Source: Ulva prolifera
Lineage: Eukaryota > Chlorophyta > Ulvophyceae > Ulvales > Ulvaceae
NCBI GenBank assembly: GCA_023078555.1
Contig: CM041203.1
Coordinates: forward strand, 3,639,981 to 3,703,980
DNA length: 64,000 bases
Reading direction: 5' to 3'
Shown here: in pieces, positions 47,321 through 62,283 of the stretch
Position numbering within the stretch: position 1 is the first letter of the stretch
How the letters are laid out: each line of letters starts with the position of its first letter
The notes under the pieces: generated by a model
The model's database searches: none
What the model saw: only the letters and a program-made list of their open reading frames with translations
What the model was told of the DNA's origin: nothing
Position numbers and translations under genes: made by a program

Positions 47321-47818
47321 GTGAAGCTTCTGCCCGAGATCCATTTCAAAACTTCGTGATCACTGAGCCTTTTAACAGCTCCAATAGCCTCAGAAATACT
47401 GTGTATTGTCTTCTTCAGTTCATGAAAGTGTGCGGCTTAGTTTGGCGACTTTCCACAGGTCTCCTGGTGTATGCGACGATCGTGGGACAGCCTAGGAGTC
47501 GGCAGACTTCCGTCGGAGCAATGCAAAGCTGCCAGACATTAATCAAACATGATTCTGTCACGGTGTACCTAATGTGTGGATTCCCAATTCAAAGCGCAAG
47601 CTGCGGTGCCGATCTCCCGGCACTTCCGCGTGGCTACAGGAGCCTATTCTAAGGGCAGACACAGATATCTCAAACCCACTGACCTCTGGGGCGCTTTTGC
47701 CTGCGAACCATGCCGGAGCCGCTGATCAAGGTGTCCAGCAAGCCGACCACGTCCGGTGCTCGGAAACTCCTGAAGGACTTTTGTTCGCCTACGCCGCGGC
47801 GATGCCGTGTTTCTGACG
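47321..47818. promoter_or_regulatory. Presumed bidirectional promoter region
   Basis: The interval of 498 bp lies between the start codons of the UAP56-motif gene (minus) and the nuclear-fusion gene (plus). It must contain both promoters and 5' UTRs. I can point to no specific box; the assignment rests on gene arrangement only. Confidence 0.4.
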
Positions 47819-50545
47819 ATGGCTTTCACCCATGGTGCAGCGCTGTTTATCTGGCTGGTCACCCTGCTCGGAATAACTTGGCTGCCGTTGATTGATGGAG
47901 TGGCCTCATGGCAGAGATGGGGCAGCAGCAAGGGGACTGTGGCATTCTTCAAGCCTGGGGCAGACTTGCTGCAGAGAGGGAAAGGTATGGCGTGGAACAG
48001 CGACAGCTATATTGACGCTTGAATACTAGCTGCCTGTTTCGGATCTGGTAGGTGATTCCGCCACACCAACGAAGCATATTGGACTCCTCTGTAGATCAGG
48101 TCGAAGCACTGCATTCGAAATCGACCGAGGAAGGCTTCCTCGACATCATGCTTGGCACAAACTGCTACACATCAGCGGTTCGCAGCCTAGAAGTTGGGTG
48201 TCAGGCCATGGACGCAGATGCCAGTATGTGGCTTGCATTTCACCTGGCTAACTGCCTGTGGGCTAAAACAGGAAGGCGCACATACTCAGGAGATGAATGT
48301 ACGCAGCCAGGTCATACTGCTGCGTCTTGTATATCACAGATGACAGGCGAGGACTACATTGTTTTCATCCACTTCTTGCAGAATGTGCACACAATGTGTA
48401 TGTTCATAGCCAATGCGGACTTCCAGGTGCGGTCTGAGGCCATGCTGAACAAGCTTTTCCAGGCAGGCGCCGAAGCAAGTGTCCAGGTGAGCACACAGCG
48501 GCTGCATTTGCATTGCATTCATGTAATTGCACCATTAACAAAATTGAAAATGCATCAGGTAGCTCACCTACATGAAGGCCTGGATCAGCAGACATCCAAG
48601 TTGAGCCAAATGCATGGGGACTTGCATCTTCTAGCCAGGGAACAACAGCATCTCTCAGAGGGGCTACGATCAAGCGTTGATACGTTGAATGATATTCACT
48701 CAACAGCTGAACATCTTTCTGAGGGAATGCAGCGAAGTGAAGCCGCACATGCAAGATTGCTGCAGGCTGAGGAGGCTGCGGCAGCAGAGCTTGCCCATAT
48801 GAGAAAGGAACAAGTGCAGCATGTGCAAGCTTCTCAAGCCGCCTGGATGGTACGAAATAGGCTGCATTGATGTGTCGTGTGTCCCCATTCAAGACGCTAG
48901 CTGGTCCCTCATTATAGTCTCTGCAGAATGCATGGTCACTGACAGAGCACATATGTTCTAACCATATCCTCTGTGGCATTTCTCGATGATGGATCTGTTC
49001 TCTTTGGGCCTTGGCTGTCTGACGTAGGCAAGAACCTTGCTGCTCCACGATGAAAAGTTGATTTGCTATTAGCCTTTGTGCAGTGGGTGAGTATGTGGCA
49101 CACAACACAATTTGCATGAAGAATTGTCGCTGAAGCTTAGCTCTCACGCTGATTGTCATCTCTCGATGCACACATTTACAGGCGGCAGAAGAGCAGGCCA
49201 GGAGAGTGATCGGATGGCAGGAGAAATATGCAGAACTGCAAGATAAGCTTCTAACATCAACAGCAGCAATGACTCGAGCATCAGAAGGTGTCAAGTTGGC
49301 AATAGACCTTGTCGAATCAGCACAGCAGCGTGGCAACAATGCCCTTGCCACAATTCTAGGCAGCAGCTACAAGATAGCTGATTTTGCATTCTATGGTAGT
49401 GGTTTCATTACTTTGGTGGTGGCTGGGTGGCATGTGCAATTGCAACAAGCACGAGTGCCTATCTTCATACTGTACCTTCTGTGCATAGGAGTTGAACGTA
49501 GTGTATTGGTTTGGATATCTCCAAGACTTAAGGTGATGACTTGGCCAGAACCTGCCTGCTGCTACTGATGTTGCCAACGCTGCCAGCATTGCATCATTGG
49601 TTAGTCACTGTGCAGCTTGGTCCATTCAACCACCCAGTTCTACAGCTCCCGGCGCCACTACATTTGTTGCTCGGGGTGGCCTCCGTAGACAATGTCAAGT
49701 CCTGCATACGATGGATATGTTCTATGAGTATCATTGCCGTGCTGGTGAGATCACTGTGGACACAACAGCACCCAGAAGCAGCTCGGGCAAGAATGTTGCA
49801 ATACTTGATGGAACTGGAAACGCGGCAGTCACAACTGTGGATTAGAATGGAGGAGCGCATTCTTGCAGCACTGCAGCATGTACGCTGTCGCCGGAGCCGC
49901 AGCACCAGCCATGGTGGGGATGGCCAACAGGATATCGTTCCTCAGGAACTTGCAAGTGAGCATCAAAGGCTTTCGCATATGAGAGGCGAATTGGCCCAGA
50001 CTCACCAAGCCGACCACATGCAAGGTCTAGCTGGGATGAGGATACTTCATGGCCTCTTACCTGGATCCAGTCAAGGTTTAGACGCGGCGCAGCATGCAAC
50101 TCGAGCTGGACCGCATCAGAGAGATAGAGCCAAAGAGGATACACTCGGCATGGACCATGAGGCACTGAATGAAGACCTTGGGTTGAATCTCTGTCGGGGC
50201 AAGCAGCCATCAAGTCGATCCGCAGAGCCGCCTGCAACAGCACAGCAGCCTGGGTCCGAGTATGTCGGGGAAGCCAACAAGCAAGGTCACGGCCCAGAGC
50301 ATACAGATCTACGGCGGAGTGAGCGGCTGTCAGGCTGCCAGTCAGTGACACAGGGATCTGACACAAGAACTGCCAGCCAGTCTCGTCCAGGGCAGGCAGA
50401 GTTATGTAACTGGCATACGCCCCGGCCGCCAGGCGCAGCATCAGGGAGCCGCAATGCCAACGTGCAAAAGGAACGGGTACGCACTAAGCGAGGTGTAGAT
50501 CAGGGGCTGCGAGCACGGGAGACAAAAAAGAAAAAGTTGCGTTGA
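47819..50545 (+). CDS. GEX1: GEX1/KAR5/Brambleberry-family nuclear-fusion protein
   Basis: Proteins of this family sit in the nuclear envelope and are needed for karyogamy after gamete fusion. ATG at 47819 begins a signal peptide (AALFIWLVTLLGITWLPL) in an exon ending near 47984. Exons 48052-48486, 48559-48849, 49182-49532 and about 49610-50545 follow. The exon at 48052 carries the Cys-rich family domain: NCYTSAVRSLEVGCQAM, FHLANCLWAKTGRRTYSG and the Cys of MCMFIANADF. The next encodes a coiled coil (LHEGLDQQTSKLSQMHGDLH, LSEGLRSSVDTLNDIHSTA). It is followed by hydrophobic segments (FYGSGFITLVVAGW, IFILYLLCIGVE and a third near 49720) like the three C-terminal membrane helices of GEX1. The tail is long and ends with basic clusters (RVRTKRGV, KKKKLR). 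The first junction did not resolve in phase. Confidence 0.75.
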
Positions 50546-53518
<2,973 letters not shown>

Positions 53519-53572
53519 GTGTACACAGGTAATGGAAGTGCGAATAGACCAGCAACCACAAGAGCGACCACC

Positions 53573-54450
53573 ATGCAACGGGCACCTAAGCTTGGTGTTG
53601 GGAATGGCGTCATCCTCCTTCTGGTTCTGAACTACGTCGTCTTTGCCCTTTCGCAGCTAAGCAACCTGCCGCTGATTCAGCGTTTACCACTTTACAGTGC
53701 GAATACGCAATGGTGGAGTTTTGTTACGTACGCATTCTGCCACGCAGACTTCAATCACCTGGCAAACAACATGTTCATGCTGCTTGTCTTTGGCAGAAGT
53801 GTCGAGGAGGACGAGGTGCGCCCCTTTGAATCATTTCTTTACGCCTTCCTTGATGCGGTGATTGTGATCAGCAGTGACTGAATGTGTTCTGCAGGGAGCT
53901 TTTGGTGTGCTTGCAACTTACGTGCTGTGTGGCATAGGTACTGCTCGCTTTCCTTACAGTTGCATGTTTTAGAATGGGTGATCTTGATCGCTGCACGTGT
54001 GGTCATCTTGTGTGCAAGTGACATCATGATCCCATGCTCCAGGATCCGCAGCTGTCTTTTTGATGACGGCAGGACCCAGAGCTGCATTAGTGGGAGCGTC
54101 AGGGGCAGTGTTTGGGCTTTTTGTAGTCAGCGTTCTGACCAAGCTCAGCCAGTTCAATCTGCGTCGCCTGGTATGGTCTCACTTGTGTGTCACAACTTTG
54201 CACAATACAAGTTAAGTCATGCTGCAGGAAGGGTAGACATAACAATCGCGGCGGCTGTCTGAGAGTATCGTGACCTATGCAGGTTGAAATTCTAGCCATG
54301 GCTCCTTTTGTCTATGGCCAGATCATGTCAAACGCAGCCATGCAGCTTTCCGGAGCTTCATCATCCGTGTCTTATGTTGCACACCTTGGGGGAGCTGCAA
54401 CCGGGTTTTTGCTGGTCGCTGTTCTAGCGTTGTTGCCGAGTGATGCTTAA
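53573..54450 (+). CDS. Rhomboid family intramembrane serine protease
   Basis: Four exons join in phase: ...53815, 53895-53937, 54052-54170 and 54283-54450. The first open exon could start before 53573 (its frame stays open to about 53519), so the start and any transit peptide are uncertain. The first exon gives a membrane helix (VILLLVLNYVVFALSQL) and the rhomboid entry motif WWSFVTYAFCHADFNHLANN. The His and two Asn of that HxxxN segment stabilise the active site. The third exon carries the catalytic serine in ALVGASGAVFGLF (GxSG). The last carries the catalytic histidine in VSYVAHLGGAATGFLL. Both members of the Ser-His dyad are therefore present, implying an active protease. It is most like plant organellar rhomboids; organelle location is inference. 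It is convergent with adenylate kinase. Confidence 0.85.
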
Positions 54451-54940
54451 GCAAGTTTACGCATCACGAAGAGCTGAATCGCTTTCCTACATGTTGTTGA
54501 AGTACATCATGAGCTGCCCTCGACATTGCCTGAGCTTGTTCCATTGTGCATTCTGTTTGGGCTGCCAGATGTGGTGCATGCCTTGGCGATGTCAGCACAT
54601 GTCCTGCTCATTCAACATATTTAAGTATTGTCTCCGTGCATAGTTCTGGAGGGTTATTCTTCACAGGTTGTTAAGGGGTCACTGTAATTGTACATTAGAA
54701 CACTGCATAACCAGTATCGCCTCAGGTGAGACTACCACATGTCCCAGCTGACCGGTGGTAAGCGTCTATACTGTGAAATCCGGAACACCGAGCAATTTCG
54801 AAGTGGCTGCAGTTCTGAACGCACAGACGCAGCGGTTTTACTCATTCAGTAAACGACTGAACTTGTGACTGTAGCCGCATATGGCCATGGAACTGTTGTA
54901 CGACACTGATGCCATTGTCAGCAATTCATGCCCAATCACA

Positions 54941-56113
54941 TTAAAGATCTACTTCGGCCATCTCCCAGTTCCCAGTGTGAGGCTTCAGTGTGCTGAGCAG
55001 ATGTGGCAGTGTCTCTGGAATGCCCGCAGTAATCTCATATTCAAGCAGAACGCCCTTTTCCCTGAAAAAGTCTTCAACTGGCGATGCTTCCCTCCGGTAC
55101 ACCTCCAGTCGTCTTCTAATGACCTGTATGTAAGACGAGCAGTGAGTTGCTGCCTCTGGCTACGTGACTGCAAGCGTGAATTGCAAAGCAAGCATCCAGT
55201 TTTTTGTACTACGAGCAACGCTGCACCTCTTCTTTGTCATCTTCTCGTTGCTCCATGAACTCCATGCACTCAGCGGGGGGATCTAAAGGAGGCATAACTA
55301 TGTCTGGGCGATTATTTGATGCCGGAAGGTAAATATCTGCAACATTCCATCCTTTGCCACACTTTTTACAGATCCTACGGCCCATGCACTTCTCCACCAG
55401 AACTTCCTCTCGCAGCTGAAGGTTGACTGCTAGCTGTACGTTTTCTTTTGACATGAACTCTTTCGCTTGTGCAACGGTGCGTGGGAAGCCGTCCAGGACA
55501 AAGCCAGTCTCACCGATCGCTTTACCACTCTCAATGCGCTGGTTGAGCAACTGCAGCGCAAAACTGTCTCGCTTGCCTGACATCGCAAAAGCCAAAAGTC
55601 ATGATCCATTGCCGAAGTACACTTTAGATGCAGTTTTGCATGAAGCTCGACGTACCTGGGATATCATATCGTCCGGCAAAAGGTCTCCCCGGTTCACAAG
55701 AGTTTGCATCTGCACCACATGCTGGCAGTGAAAACATCTTGTCACATCGCATCAGTGATTCATCCATCCTGGGCAGGGTACAGGAATTCGAACACATTGA
55801 CGTGGCTCAAACGTGCTGCAAGTAGGATTGGCGCAGAACACACCTTCTGACCAAGCGGCGTCCGCTGCCGGATTTCTCCTCTCACAAGATCACCAGCTGC
55901 GATGTGCGCAACTCCCAGCGCAACAGCGACACGAGTTGAATATGTACCTTTGCCGACCCCTGGCGGACCTAAGAACACCCATTGTATGCGCTCCGGGTCC
56001 AACGCCTGAGCACGCGTATTCAGCTGCCTCGAGCTAACGCAGCGAGATACATTGTCAACAGCATGCTTCCGAAAAAGATGCAGCAGTTGTGATGCAGTGT
56101 GTTTTGCAGACAT
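54941..56113 (-). CDS. Adenylate kinase, probably organellar
   Basis: This enzyme interconverts ATP + AMP and 2 ADP. Four exons keep phase: 56113-55844, 55709-55656, 55576-55227 and 55123-54941. A 43-residue N-terminal extension (basic, with Ser and His) precedes the core and may be a mitochondrial or chloroplast targeting peptide. The P-loop is VFLGPPGVGKGTYS. AMP-binding elements are HIAAGDLVRGEI, LVNRGDLLPDDMI and GFVLDGFPRTVAQA. The LID has GRRICKKCGKGWNVADIYLP, a two-Cys half of a zinc-binding LID, followed by a longer insert as in plant organellar forms. The C-terminal exon reads RLEVYRREASPVEDFF and GVLLEYEITAGIPE. All catalytic motifs are kept. It is transcribed head-to-head with the TPR gene. 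Confidence 0.88.
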
Positions 56114-56696
56114 CTTGATAATGTCCTTGCCGTGGAACCGTCGCCAATTCCGAAAACAGCTCCACTACCGCCCGTAAATTGCCTCGTCCTCCGGTCAGTC
56201 GAAGCCTACGCAGACCTCGATACACGTATGCTTTGTTGAGTACCGTGGCAAGTGGGGGCATGCAAGAACGGAGCTGTAACACACGCATTTTCAATTGCGC
56301 AGTGGCTACCTGGGATTCACTAACGGGACCTGCTTCGCCCAAGCAGAAGCGTTCGAGACCCAAGCAAGTGCGGTCCTTGCAAGAAGAATGGTAAGCGATG
56401 CCATGGAAAAGCTCTCCCATGCGGGCTGCTATCTTCAGCTGGGCATGGAGCAGGATAGCCGGCTCCTCACATTTCCACACCAGACTAGCGGCCGGACATG
56501 ACATCTTTAGGCTGTGGCGAAGCCTTCTGTTTTACGGACGAAGAATCATGCTTTGACTTAGACTGACGCCTGTTTATTGGTAAGCGTGCCTGTGCCGCAC
56601 AGCTGGTTGTGTTAACTCCGGGCGCCCGGTGCTGTATTAGCTCGTATCGCTCTTGCCGTGTGACAGAACATCTGAATATCCTTCAAGCTCTATAAT
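56114..56696. promoter_or_regulatory. Presumed divergent promoter region
   Basis: This interval of 583 bp separates the start codons of adenylate kinase (minus) and the TPR gene (plus). Open frames on both strands in it look non-coding. No specific element was identified. Confidence 0.35.
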
Positions 56697-59600
56697 ATGC
56701 ACCACAGTGCTGATGAACGGCCACGCATGCGGCCCAGCTACGCAAAGGGCAGCGGTAGGCTGTCAGTTCCCGGCTTGCGCGATCAGGACGGTCCAAAATC
56801 TACTGACACCACCGGCAGCGACAGCACGACCGAGCGGATTGGTCCCGATAGATTGTTGTATCTCAAGCGTGTGGCAGAGCATGAGAGAGTCATCGAGATC
56901 TGCACAGGCAAGCTGGAAATTGATGCATGTAACACCAGAACTCTGAAGATACGTGCGTCTGCACTATCGAAAACCGGTGTGGACAACATTACAAACTCAT
57001 GCTACCATGCAAAGTAATAGGAGCCTGTTCCTCTTCTGCGTACCAGCACTGTGGCGTGTGAACACTGCAGCAGCATAGTGCAGATCGACTACAGGAGGCA
57101 CTGAGGGACTACGAGACAGTTTTATCAGTGTCTGAAGAAGATGTTGATGCCCTTTTTCAGAAAGGCTTGGTCTTGCAAGCCATGGGACGTGTTGATGAGG
57201 CTATCCTGTCACTGTCAGGTGCACTGGAATTGCAGCCCCAGCATGTCAATGCATCGTATGCTTTGGCGTCCTGCAAAAACAGCAAAGGCGAATTCAAAGA
57301 AGCGATACGTGTGCACTCGAGGCCTTTGATGTGTTCTTTGCATCAGTTCACTGCTTTCGTAGATGTGCAATGTTGAGACTGCAACATGGTCGTTTGATGA
57401 CAATGTGTTCTATAATGCAGAGGACTACATGGCCGCTTTGGCCTTGGATGAAAGGCAGGTGCGGCGGGGGCCAGCCAGTCATCGCCGGCTAGGAAGTGCC
57501 AGCAACAGCCCAACACGTGCCAGCGCGAACAGTACGATGGCATATGAGAGGGCAGCGCTGAATGGCCCCACAGCGACACGGGAACATTCTTGTAATTCAG
57601 GCCGCATCATTCAACCTGAACAGGTGGATGTAGAACAAAGGAGGTCAGACAAGGCCAAAGAGCGCTCGTTGCATGAACTGGACACAGCCATGTCTTTCAC
57701 CAATGTGAGAGGCTTGCAGCTGGAGGCTTCTCAGAGCATTTCTGCTATTGAGCGAGATGACTCTGGCGCGCTCTCTGCCCGCACGGTGACTGGGGCGCGA
57801 GACATGCCCTCAGCAGCAACATCCATTGGCGACTCCCTGCGGCATGCAACGCCAGGGGCACAGGCGTCTCCTGATTCACGAGATCGCGGATCGGGAGCAT
57901 GCACGTTCCTTGCGCAAGGCTATGCTCACAGGAAGCAGGTGCTCGTTTCGCTGCAGCCTGGCAGAGAGTCTTGATATCACTGCTCTCTACCTGCAAAGCC
58001 TTGGTCATGTGTTCAGGGTAATCTGCTTGCGGCGATCAAGTCATACACACAAGCACTGGCACTTGATCCTGGAAACTTCAAGGCCCTCTTTAATCGAGGA
58101 TTCTGCCTAGACAAGACAGGGGATCATGAAGGTGCAATTGCAGACTATACTGCTGCTCTGGACGTCGATGCACTGAACAGCTTTGCTTTCTACAATCGTG
58201 GAATTGCGAAGGACCGCAAGGGTGACTTTCAGGGTGCGGTGGCTGATTTCACCACAGCCATCCTTTTGTCACCGGATAATTCGGACTTCTATCATAATCG
58301 CGGCTTCTCGCTGCGGAAACAGGTGTGATGTCCTCTATAGGCCTGGTTCAGTTCTGGAGCAACAGCAAAGCAACACTATGCATTGCCTTTAACGGGCCGT
58401 TAACCTGCAAGCCGTCAATGTGAGATGGACACATGATGACCTGCGGTGAATTACGACTCTGTGAGTCACTGCAGGAGCGGTATGAGTCAGCCCTTGAAGA
58501 CTACTGTACGTCAATCAAGCTGAATCCGAGTCACTGCCGCGCACACTTCAATCGGGCATATGTGTACGACAAGCTCGAGCGCCACACGGAGGCCATCGCT
58601 GACTATGACACTGCTATCGGACTGGTGCGGTCTGCCGCCAGACCAACATGTTAACACCAGATGTGGAATTGTCCAACGTTGACCCCTTCCGATGCCTGTT
58701 TTCCTCGCTTGTGGCATTGTATTTACATACATGAAAACCTTTCAGAGATATGTGCACTTCTGGCTTCCTCAATCATGCACTACTGCTCTATCGATCGAGC
58801 AAGAGTTGCAATGTTGACGTCAGCTCTATTCCAGCAGGTATTGCACTGATACCATAATCGTGTGTTTGAGTAGATTTGGAGACAAGATGAAATTGGCTAC
58901 AAGTTAGCAGCCTGCAGGAACCGGAGAATGCCACAGCTTGGCACAACAGAGGCTCCCTGCATGAGCGCATGGGCGACACGGAAGGTGCACTGCGTGACTA
59001 CTCAGAGGCCTGCCGGCTGGACCCTGATCGGCCCCTTGCTTTTGCCTCCATGGGTAGGCTGCTGGAGCAGCAGGGTCGGTACACAGAGGCTGTAGAGCAT
59101 TTGGATAAGGCTGTGGCGCTGGATGGAAGTGAGGTGGACTTCTATCGCTGCCGTGCCGGCTGTGAACGTGCCATGGGCCAGTGGAAAGCTGCGTCTGATG
59201 ACTTTGCGAAGTGCGTCTTGGACATCTGCCATACATTGAAGTTCCTGAGAGTCTGCTTGTGCCGATTTCACGACAAAGAATGATGCACACAGCTACGGTG
59301 GTGCATCGTGTGCATGTGCAACGTACCAAGCCAGCCACAGTTTCACAGGAGCACACCTCTTCGGTCCGTTCTGCAGGACTTGCAACATCTTGCGTGATGC
59401 ACTGGGCCGTAGTTCGATGCAGAAATCCAATCAGATTGCTTTTCAGGCTCTGCGCATGTCAATTCAAAACTGAGACTATTCACTTCATCCAAGCAACTTC
59501 GATCTTCAAGACAGCCGATTCCAGTAGGCCAGGGGGCGTAGCACCTGCGATCTTACTTAACAGAAGTAAGCACTTCATAGGGTTGCTCAAGTGCTGAATG

Positions 59601-60450
59601 AAGTCACAGCATTCATCTGCATTTGATCCCCGGCAGCAGCAGTAACTGCCGCATCGAGTCAGAATGTGCCAACCAGGGCTTGTCGATGCAATCATTGTGC
59701 TTTGACGGTGGTGATCTGCACAAGTAATGGCAGAAAGGCAGATTGGTACCTGCTCTGAGCCCAGGTAGCAATCTGCCTTTCTGTGTTTGCATGGCCAAGC
59801 TGATAGCTGTGGGGCTGCTACAGGGTGTTGACTGCAGAGCCAGATGATGTGACTTCTCTGACTGCTCGCGGGTACTGCCTCAGAAAGCTCAGGCAGTACG
59901 ATGAAGCCGCAGATGCATATGCAGCTTCATTGCGTTTGTCGGAGCCTTCTCTTAGGCTGCTGAATAACCATGCATACTGCCTGGCTGCTGCTGGGAAGTA
60001 TCATGAGAGTGTTCGTGTATATACTGAGGCGCTACGTATCAGCCCTGACAATGCTCATGCACTTCACAACAGGTGGGTCACTCATAATGCGATGTGTGAT
60101 TCAAGAAATGATGACTGAATTGCGAAGCACTGCAAGCATATTGATGACATGACAGCATGCTGCAGGGCAATATCGTATGACAAAGTTGGGGATTTTGCGG
60201 CGTCCGTTCGTGACTACTCAGCAGTCATAGCCTTGGAACCGCGGAACGTGAATGCATACTACAGTGAGTCCCCTTCAATTGATGCTGTCTATCCTCAGAA
60301 CTTACTGGCTCACTGTACAAAATCAAGTGGATGTCCATCACCTGTCCAGGTCGAGGTTTTGCTTTGGACAACATGGGACAAGGTGAGGCAGCGTCGCTTG
60401 ACTACCGACAGGCTCTTGAGATTGAGGAGAGTGCGGCGAAGAAGCCATGA
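56697..60450 (+). CDS. Tetratricopeptide repeat protein
   Basis: This is a long TPR protein built from many small exons. TPR proteins are protein-interaction scaffolds, and no catalytic domain is visible here. ATG at 56697 starts a polar leader. Repeats are visible at 57130-57310 (MGRVDEAILSLSGALELQPQ). An exon without ATG at about 58017-58322 reads AIKSYTQALALDPGNFKALF, then GAIADYTAALDVDALNSFAF and GAVADFTTAILLSPDNSDFY. More follow at 58460-58625 (ALEDYCTSIKLNPSHCRAHF), 58915-59215, 59825-60075 and 60165-60265. The last exon ends at TGA 60448-60450 with MGQGEAASLDYRQALEIEES. An insert of about 180 residues at 57.45-57.95 kb is Ser/Thr/Arg-rich and probably disordered. At least ten repeats are present, regularly spaced. 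A compact hairpin lies in the intron before 59825. Confidence 0.8.
59731..59783. repeat. Intronic hairpin with 22-bp stem and 9-nt loop
   Basis: CAGAAAGGCAGATTGGTACCTG at 59731-59752 pairs with 59762-59783 with a single mismatch; the loop is CTCTGAGCC. It sits about 40 bp upstream of the 3' splice site of a TPR-gene exon. The near-perfect pairing suggests selection or a recent foldback. Confidence 0.85.
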
Positions 60451-61017
60451 AAGAATGCGTTGTAGTTCCTAGGGGTCAACACCGGGTCATGTGGGATGTG
60501 ACTCGTGCATTGTTGATGATGTTCACGAGATTTTTGTCGGAAGGGGATGGTTGTGCAACAATGCAAGCGGCAACACGACGGGAGGAATGGTAGCAGCTGC
60601 ATTATTTCTGCTCCACACGCTGTGAACCTGGTGGAGTAATGTTGCCTGTGTGGCATGCCTGAGCGGGTTGTGGTCATATGACTGAGCTTGACCAAGGCAG
60701 AGGTACGGTATAGGGGCTGTCTACGTAAGTGGCTTGAGTGATGTCCGGAAGCCCGGGCGCCGAAGCCTGCTCTTGCGAAGGTACACGAGTTCTGCCGCAT
60801 GCTGCATCAGCGGCAGACTCCGACACAGAGTTTATGACAAGCGATGGATGAGGCCGGCCTCCTGGGTTGCAGCGACGTCGCTCCAGTTTTAACTTTAGCG
60901 TCCGTTGTAGCGTGTGGTTGCAAGGTTGGGTCCAATGATTTTTCATTGCATTCCACTCTCTGTAAGCCGTGAAGATTAGACAGTGCTTGCTCATTCGCTA
61001 CAAGAGGCAGAAGAGTC
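60451..61017. other. Intergenic spacer
   Basis: This stretch is the 3' flank of the TPR gene and the presumed promoter of the phosphotransferase gene. I see no gene, repeat or RNA here. Confidence 0.4.
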
Positions 61018-62283
61018 ATGCTGCGTCACGACTACTTGAATGCCCGCATGCTCAAGGGGATATCAGCGTACAAATACAAAGCGTCAGGATACACCTGGAT
61101 GGATGACCTACATAATCCAGTATGGAACTGGCTAGTCGAGAACTTGTGCCCTATGTGGTTGGCACCGAACCTGATAACTTTGACTGGCCTCATGTTCGTC
61201 ATTGCGTCACATGTTGCATTGGCGGTCTACGCTCCAGAGCTAGATGGTGGAAGAGCACCAGCTTGGGTCCACTGGTTTGCTGGAGTGTCCCTGATCACTT
61301 ATGTTAACCTAGACTGCATGGATGGCAAACAGGCTCGGCGGACGCAGACGTCTAGCCCACTAGGGCAGCTGTTCGACCATGGCTGCGATGCTTTATCAGT
61401 AGGCCTTATAATTGTCAATGTGGCAACATCTGCAAACCTCCAACTGAGTCCACAGATGGTGCTGATGATGGCGGGTCCACTTGGTGTGTGGATTTTGGCT
61501 CAGTGGGAAGAGTACCACACTGGTGTGATACCCTTGCACCGGTGTTCAAACTATGTGCATCATCGCTTCCAGATATTATTTTCCGAACGAGCGGCTGAGT
61601 CTGAAGTGAGTGCAGGTATTATGCAGTATGGCAACGGATATTTTGGAATCCTAGAGGCAAACTATGCACTAGCAGCAGTTCACCTGATTTCTGCAGTCTT
61701 AGGGCCCGACATATGGAAGGCCAAGCTGGACACCATTACAGATCACATGCCCGAGATGTTTCTGCAGTGGTCTGTCATCGATATCATTTTCACAATTGCC
61801 ATCACGTGCATGATGGTTCAAATGGTTGGGCAGATCACCAACGTGTACAAGAGTATGCACAACATGGACGCAAAAGAGCAAGGCCACAAGGAACTTGGCG
61901 CTGTGCCTGCAACGAAGCACCTGTTATTTATGGTTCTTTTGTTTGTGTTGTCTTACCTTTTCCTGATGCAGCCTCCGCATGGCGGTGTCTATCACACCCG
62001 GGCATTGCTAATGTGTGTCCTGATCTGCTACACAACCATTGCTACGCAGCTGATCATGGCACACATGGCAAAGGAGGCACTAGAACCTGCGAAGGCTCCT
62101 TATGTGTTTCTTGCACTCGGGGTGATCAACAGCTTGTTCGACTTCGTTGAAGGGGAAACGCTGACCTATGGAATGGCTGTGATTGTGATTCTCCTTTACC
62201 TGCATTACGTGATGAATGTGTGTCGGCAGGTCTGCCATCACTTGGGCATAAACTGTCTGACAATACGCAAATGCAAGATGTAA
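61018..62283 (+). CDS. Aminoalcohol phosphotransferase (choline/ethanolamine phosphotransferase)
   Basis: This enzyme transfers phosphocholine or phosphoethanolamine from its CDP form to diacylglycerol, the last step of the Kennedy pathway, in the ER or Golgi membrane. It is a single exon of 421 codons from ATG at 61018 to TAA at 62281-62283. The CDP-alcohol phosphotransferase signature DG(x2)AR(x8)G(x3)D(x3)D is perfect at residues 102-124 (D102, G103, A106, R107, G116, D120, D124). About ten hydrophobic segments follow (for example MVLMMAGPLGVWILA, HLLFMVLLFVLSYLFL, AVIVILLYLHYVMNV), as expected for the eukaryotic EPT/CPT family of 380-430 residues. The plant AAPT enzyme accepts both head groups; substrate choice cannot be read here. 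The lack of introns is unusual for this window. Confidence 0.92.
   Translation: MLRHDYLNARMLKGISAYKYKASGYTWMDDLHNPVWNWLVENLCPMWLAPNLITLTGLMFVIASHVALAVYAPELDGGRAPAWVHWFAGVSLITYVNLDCMDGKQARRTQTSSPLGQLFDHGCDALSVGLIIVNVATSANLQLSPQMVLMMAGPLGVWILAQWEEYHTGVIPLHRCSNYVHHRFQILFSERAAESEVSAGIMQYGNGYFGILEANYALAAVHLISAVLGPDIWKAKLDTITDHMPEMFLQWSVIDIIFTIAITCMMVQMVGQITNVYKSMHNMDAKEQGHKELGAVPATKHLLFMVLLFVLSYLFLMQPPHGGVYHTRALLMCVLICYTTIATQLIMAHMAKEALEPAKAPYVFLALGVINSLFDFVEGETLTYGMAVIVILLYLHYVMNVCRQVCHHLGINCLTIRKCKM

Noticed and set aside
59731-59783. Hairpin read as a bacterial-type transcription terminator
   Set aside because: The window is eukaryotic, the hairpin is intronic, and no T-run follows it.
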